A stretch of 8,524 bases of DNA from an uncultured Collinsella sp. Lineage in GTDB: Bacteria; Actinomycetota; Coriobacteriia; Coriobacteriales; Coriobacteriaceae. The translations under genes were made by a program, and so were the position numbers. Shown here piece after piece: positions 5,422 to 8,524 of the stretch (within the stretch, counting starts at the first letter, position 1; each line of letters starts with the position of its first letter). The DNA is taken from NCBI GenBank assembly GCA_900548565.1, contig URKV01000079.1:1-8524 (forward strand), in the 5' to 3' direction. The notes beneath the pieces are model-generated. The model made no database searches. It was not told the DNA's origin and was given only the letters and a program-made list of their open reading frames with translations.

Positions 5422-8400
5422 ACCGACGTTTGGTGAACACGAACACGCCGACGATGGCGAGACCGATGACGCCGGCGGCGATGCCAACGATGGCGAGCGG
5501 ATTGGTGCCAGTCTCCTGCTCGGCAGCACTAGAGGACTTCTTAGCAGTGGTCGTGGAAGCAGCACCCGTATCGGACTTGGAATCGGACTTCTTGTCGGAC
5601 TTCTTGTCGGACTTGCTGTCCTTCTTGTCAGACTTCTTCTCGTCCTTCTTATCGGACTTATCGGAGTCCTTCTGGTCGGACTTGTTGTCCTTGGTCTCGG
5701 TCTTGGTCGACACCGTCGTCTTGGTCGTCGGCTTATGACCCGGGGCGACAGCGCCGCCCTTCGAGCCGGAGCCGGAACCCGTGCCAGCGCCAGTGCCGGA
5801 ACCAGTACCGGTACCAGAACCGCCGCCGCCATTCGAACCAGCGCCGCCATTACCGCCAGGGTTAACGACATTCTTGGTCCACTTGGCATACAGCGTCAGA
5901 TCGGCCGTCACCGGCGTGCTAAAGTCATACGCCTGCGTGCAAGCCTCATCGGTATACCAACCGCCGAAAGTGTAGCCATCGCGCGTCGGATCGGCCGGCT
6001 TGACCAGCTTGCCATCGGCCGTAGCAACAAACTTAGTGTCGCAAGCAGACCCGCCGTTGGAGTTAAAGGCAACCGTCCAAGACTCGACAGCTCCAAGTTT
6101 AAACAGCGTGCCCGAATCATTAATGTAGTAGAGATTGCCAGAAGCATCGGCAATGACCGGAGAGTCACAGTACTGGTAATGGCCAGCCGCATCATAAATC
6201 TGCGTCGCCTCTGCATCGCCGAGCGTATAGCGATACACGCCACCACCAGCAGAGTAGTTGACGTAATCCTTGCTATCCGCGCTGTTAACGGTGAAGTACA
6301 CATAGGTCTTGCCGCCCTGAACACTCACCAGCGGAGTAGCAGCAATACCGTTGAGGCCAGCCGGCAGCGCCTTGCCGTCGGCAGCAGCGACCATCGTGGT
6401 CTTACCCGTCTTCAGGTTATAGAGAACCAGAGCAGAGCCAGTAGCCGTCTGTCCGCCGACAATCAGATTGTCACCAGACACAGCAGGGGCGCTCAGATTA
6501 TTCGTAAGGCCCAGATCAACCGTCTTCTGTTCACTCAGCACGCCCTTCGCCGAAAGCGAAATCACATGGAGCTTTCCGTCGTGCGTCATCTGATAGAAGG
6601 TCGAGCCATTGGACGGATCGGCAATGCAATCGGCATTTGCGACAGCGCCGAGCTTCATGGTCGAAACGACATCGCCCGTCGTCTTATCAATGCACTTAAG
6701 CGTACCCGCGCTCGTAGGAACGATGGCATACTTATCCGTCAAAGCCGCACCAGTCCAGTAATAGCCCTCGGCAGGGTCGATGTTCTGCCAAGAAACTTCG
6801 CCCGTGGCAATCTTAATGCGCGCAAAGGAGCCGTTGCCGTAGGTCGCATTGTAATTCTCGTCATACGAAATATCGACCGAGCCTACATAGACGTACTCGC
6901 CGTCCGAAACGACGGTGCAGGAGCTCTGCGTCAAGTCCGTCAAACCAAGCGTCAGCCACTTGCAGATCAGCTTGTCTGCAGTAATCGCCTGGACCGCACC
7001 GCCGTTGAGCGGAACGATGATAAGGCCATTGGTATAGATCGGACGAGAGGTATAGCTCACCTTGGAGGCAAGCGGCGCAGAGGCAACCTTTTTGCCCGTG
7101 GACGAATCGATCTTAATGAGCTCGTTCTCGGTCGCGATGTACACAAAGCCGTTAGCAATGACAGGCTCGCTGCAGTTGGCATACTGCTGACCAGACTCGG
7201 CCTTCCAATCGAAGGCCCACTTAAGACCGGCGGCCTGCGCAGGCGTCTTGGCATCCGTTACGGTCGAACCGTTGCCACTGTTGCCGTAGCCGGCCCACTC
7301 GGCATCCCAATTAGGAGTCGTCGCACTCGGGTCCACGACAATCTTGTCGGGATCGGGCATGGGCGATTTTTCGGTGGTGTAGGCAAATGTAACCTTGTCG
7401 CCGCTCTTGAGCGTGACCTGGTTGGCACAGAGAGATGAGGACTCTCCGTTGATATACAGATGCCAGTATTTACCGGTCGCACCATCATAGCCGTAAGACT
7501 TGTCTTCGAACGGCGAAGTAATGGACCAGTATGCACCACTCTGGGAGGCCTTGTAATCAATGCCCTTCGCCTTCAGAACCGTCTCAATAAGGTCCTGAGC
7601 CGTAGAGCCTTCGGGCAGGGAAACATTGCTTGCCGAGCCCCAGCGAGTATTGTTGCCGTTGACATCGGGGCCGATGATATCGGCGGATCCAAGCACCTGA
7701 CCAGGGAGGGCATCGCTGTCGCCAGCATACATAAAGGTGACGGCGTCACCCTCATGGAGCTCGTAGGCACCAGCGCCAACGTCGGCGAACTTGTACTTTG
7801 CGTCGGACTTGCCCTTTACGTAGAAGCGCCAATAGCTATTGGTCGCAGCATCAGAGCCACAATAGGTCTTACCGTCAAGCGGCGAGGTAATGCCCCTAAG
7901 GTACCAACCCCAAGACTCTTCTGTAGCTTTGAGTTTAAGACCAGTCTGCTCCAACAGGTCCTTAGCAGTAGAGCCCGCCTTGAGACTCGTCTGGCCCGTC
8001 GAAGCCCAAACCTGCTGCTTGCCGTCCTTGTCCTTGCCAAGCACCTGAACAGAAGCATGAACAGAATCGGACGGCAACTGGTCTCCCCAGCCACCGTAGA
8101 ACCACGTGACGGTATCGCCAGCATGGATGGTGACATTGTCCGCCGTATAGTCACTCGACTTGCCGTTGATAAACAGCTGCCAATAGGTCGAATAATCTTG
8201 GGGCGTACCCAGCTCAACACCGTTGTACTTAAGGCTCAGAATGAAGGAGCCCGCAGCAACGGCGTCAATATCATTCGCCTCAAGCGCGACCTTCGTAAGA
8301 TCAAGCGCGCTCGAACCGGACGTCACCACATACTGCGCGTTGTCGACCCAGGTCTGAGTCTTGCCCTGGGCATCGCGACCAATGACGGTCACATTCGCAG

Positions 8401-8475
8401 CAAGCTGGTCCTTAACGACAGGGGACGCGCTACCAGCCGTATAGGCAAACTCAATCTTCTGCCCCTGGGTGAGTT
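5420..8475 (-). CDS. Large surface protein: DUF4430 array, beta-propeller, Listeria-Bacteroides repeat (5' partial)
   Basis: The reading frame stays open to the adapter, so the N-terminus and true start are missing. 1,017 residues remain (numbered here from the first whole codon at 8473). Residues 1-20 are the tail of one DUF4430-like unit. Three full units follow at about 28-128, 141-251 and 264-367, each with a GS-x-A-x-DL helix start, YW-x-(L/F)-(F/Y)-(I/V)-(N/K)-GKS-like strand and GD-x-VT(F/W)-x-Y end. Residues 412-797 look like a PQQ-type beta-propeller, with repeated strand pairs such as GFVYIATENELIKIDSSTGK. A Listeria-Bacteroides (Flg_new) repeat follows (798-867, ending GYTFGGWYTDEA...LYAKWTK). 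A Gly/Ser/Thr linker (870-912), a Lys/Asp/Ser stalk (920-970) and a membrane helix (992-1014) ending KRR close the protein. EQETG before the helix resembles a degenerate LPxTG signal. The propeller and DUF4430 units suggest ligand or glycan/protein binding at the cell surface. No catalytic motif is seen. Confidence 0.85.
5567..5692 (-). repeat. Low-complexity KKSD/KDS repeat
   Basis: About 42 residues are built almost only from Lys, Ser and Asp in KKSD-, KKDS- and SDKK-type steps, with matching near-tandem 12- to 15-bp DNA repeats. It is a polar, flexible wall-spanning stalk. Repeat number here could vary between strains by slippage. Confidence 0.8.
5735..5866 (-). repeat. Low-complexity Gly/Ser/Thr linker
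   Basis: GTGTGSGTGAGTG-type steps join the Listeria-Bacteroides repeat to the charged stalk. The composition suggests a flexible, protease-tolerant hinge. Confidence 0.75.
7373..8475 (-). repeat. Tandem DUF4430-like domain array
   Basis: Three complete units and the end of a fourth lie head to tail: 8093-8392, 7721-8053 and 7373-7684, with the partial one at 8393-8475. Aligned anchors are YWQLFINGKSS, YWRFYVKGKS and YWHLYINGESSS, then GDTVTWFY, GDAVTFMY and GDKVTFAY. Unit starts also match: VIGRDAQGK, VLGKDKDGK and IIGPDVNGN. The units are well diverged, so this is an old duplication and not recent DNA-level expansion. More units may lie beyond the edge. Confidence 0.75.
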
Positions 8476-8524
8476 CTGTCTCTTATACACATCTCCGAGC
8501 CCACGAGACTCCTGAGCATCTCGT
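8476..8524 (+). other. Illumina Nextera i7-side adapter (not genomic)
   Basis: Positions 8476-8494 are the Tn5 mosaic end in reverse orientation to that at 31-49. Positions 8495-8509 (CCGAGCCCACGAGAC) are the Nextera read-2 tail. Positions 8510-8517 (TCCTGAGC) are an i7 index I recall as N704. Positions 8518-8524 begin the P7 primer. Genomic sequence ends at about 8475, so the large surface-protein gene is cut here by library construction. Confidence 0.98.

Noticed and set aside
4949..7438. 829-codon open frame on the plus strand opposite the DUF4430 operon
   Set aside because: Its codons are exact antisense of the two real genes, which share one frame. Stops appear there only where the real genes use TTA, CTA or TCA codons, which are rare in this GC-rich DNA. 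The product is Arg/Leu/Gly-biased with no domain.
8390..8392. GTG as the start of the large surface protein
   Set aside because: The frame stays open through 8473 and the upstream codons encode the end of another DUF4430 unit (GQKIEFAYTAG). The gene is truncated and does not start here.
7460..8515. 351-codon plus-strand open frame reaching the right edge
   Set aside because: It lies antisense to the large surface-protein gene and its last codons are Nextera adapter sequence.

Overview
The window is one genomic insert (about 50-8475) bounded by Illumina Nextera library adapters at 1-49 and 8476-8524. Both outer edges are therefore library ends and not natural junctions. The insert is GC-rich with G/C-ending codons, has strong Gram-positive-type Shine-Dalgarno sites, and carries a class III fructose-1,6-bisphosphatase, tandem GtrA proteins and repeat-rich DUF4430 surface proteins. 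This points to a gut member of the Coriobacteriia, most likely Collinsella or a close relative. That placement rests on recognised gene content and base composition, not on a search.

Layout: (1) 120-1010, minus strand: a DegV-family fatty-acid-binding protein. (2) 1011-1330: a divergent control region rich in short repeats and palindromes. (3) 1331-3247, plus strand: class III fructose-1,6-bisphosphatase (fbp). (4) 3326-3721 and 3941-4348, plus strand: two paralogous four-helix GtrA membrane proteins. A 219-bp spacer between them holds a strong hairpin and an 18-bp element repeated exactly 60 bp apart. (5) 4375-4408 and 4448-4485: back-to-back terminators, one for each convergent transcription unit. 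(6) 4508-8475, minus strand: a two-gene surface-protein operon. Its first gene is cut off at the window edge. It encodes at least three complete transcobalamin-like DUF4430 units, a PQQ-type beta-propeller, a Listeria-Bacteroides repeat, long low-complexity stalks and a C-terminal membrane anchor. The second gene starts in the same reading frame straight after the TAG stop. It encodes a membrane-anchored stalk carrying one more DUF4430 domain.

The left genes are ordinary metabolism: lipid precursor handling, gluconeogenesis and probable polyprenyl-linked sugar transfer. The right-hand operon is the accessory and least understood part. Its architecture suggests a pair of cell-surface proteins that display ligand-binding DUF4430 domains on extended stalks. 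The ligand cannot be read from the sequence.
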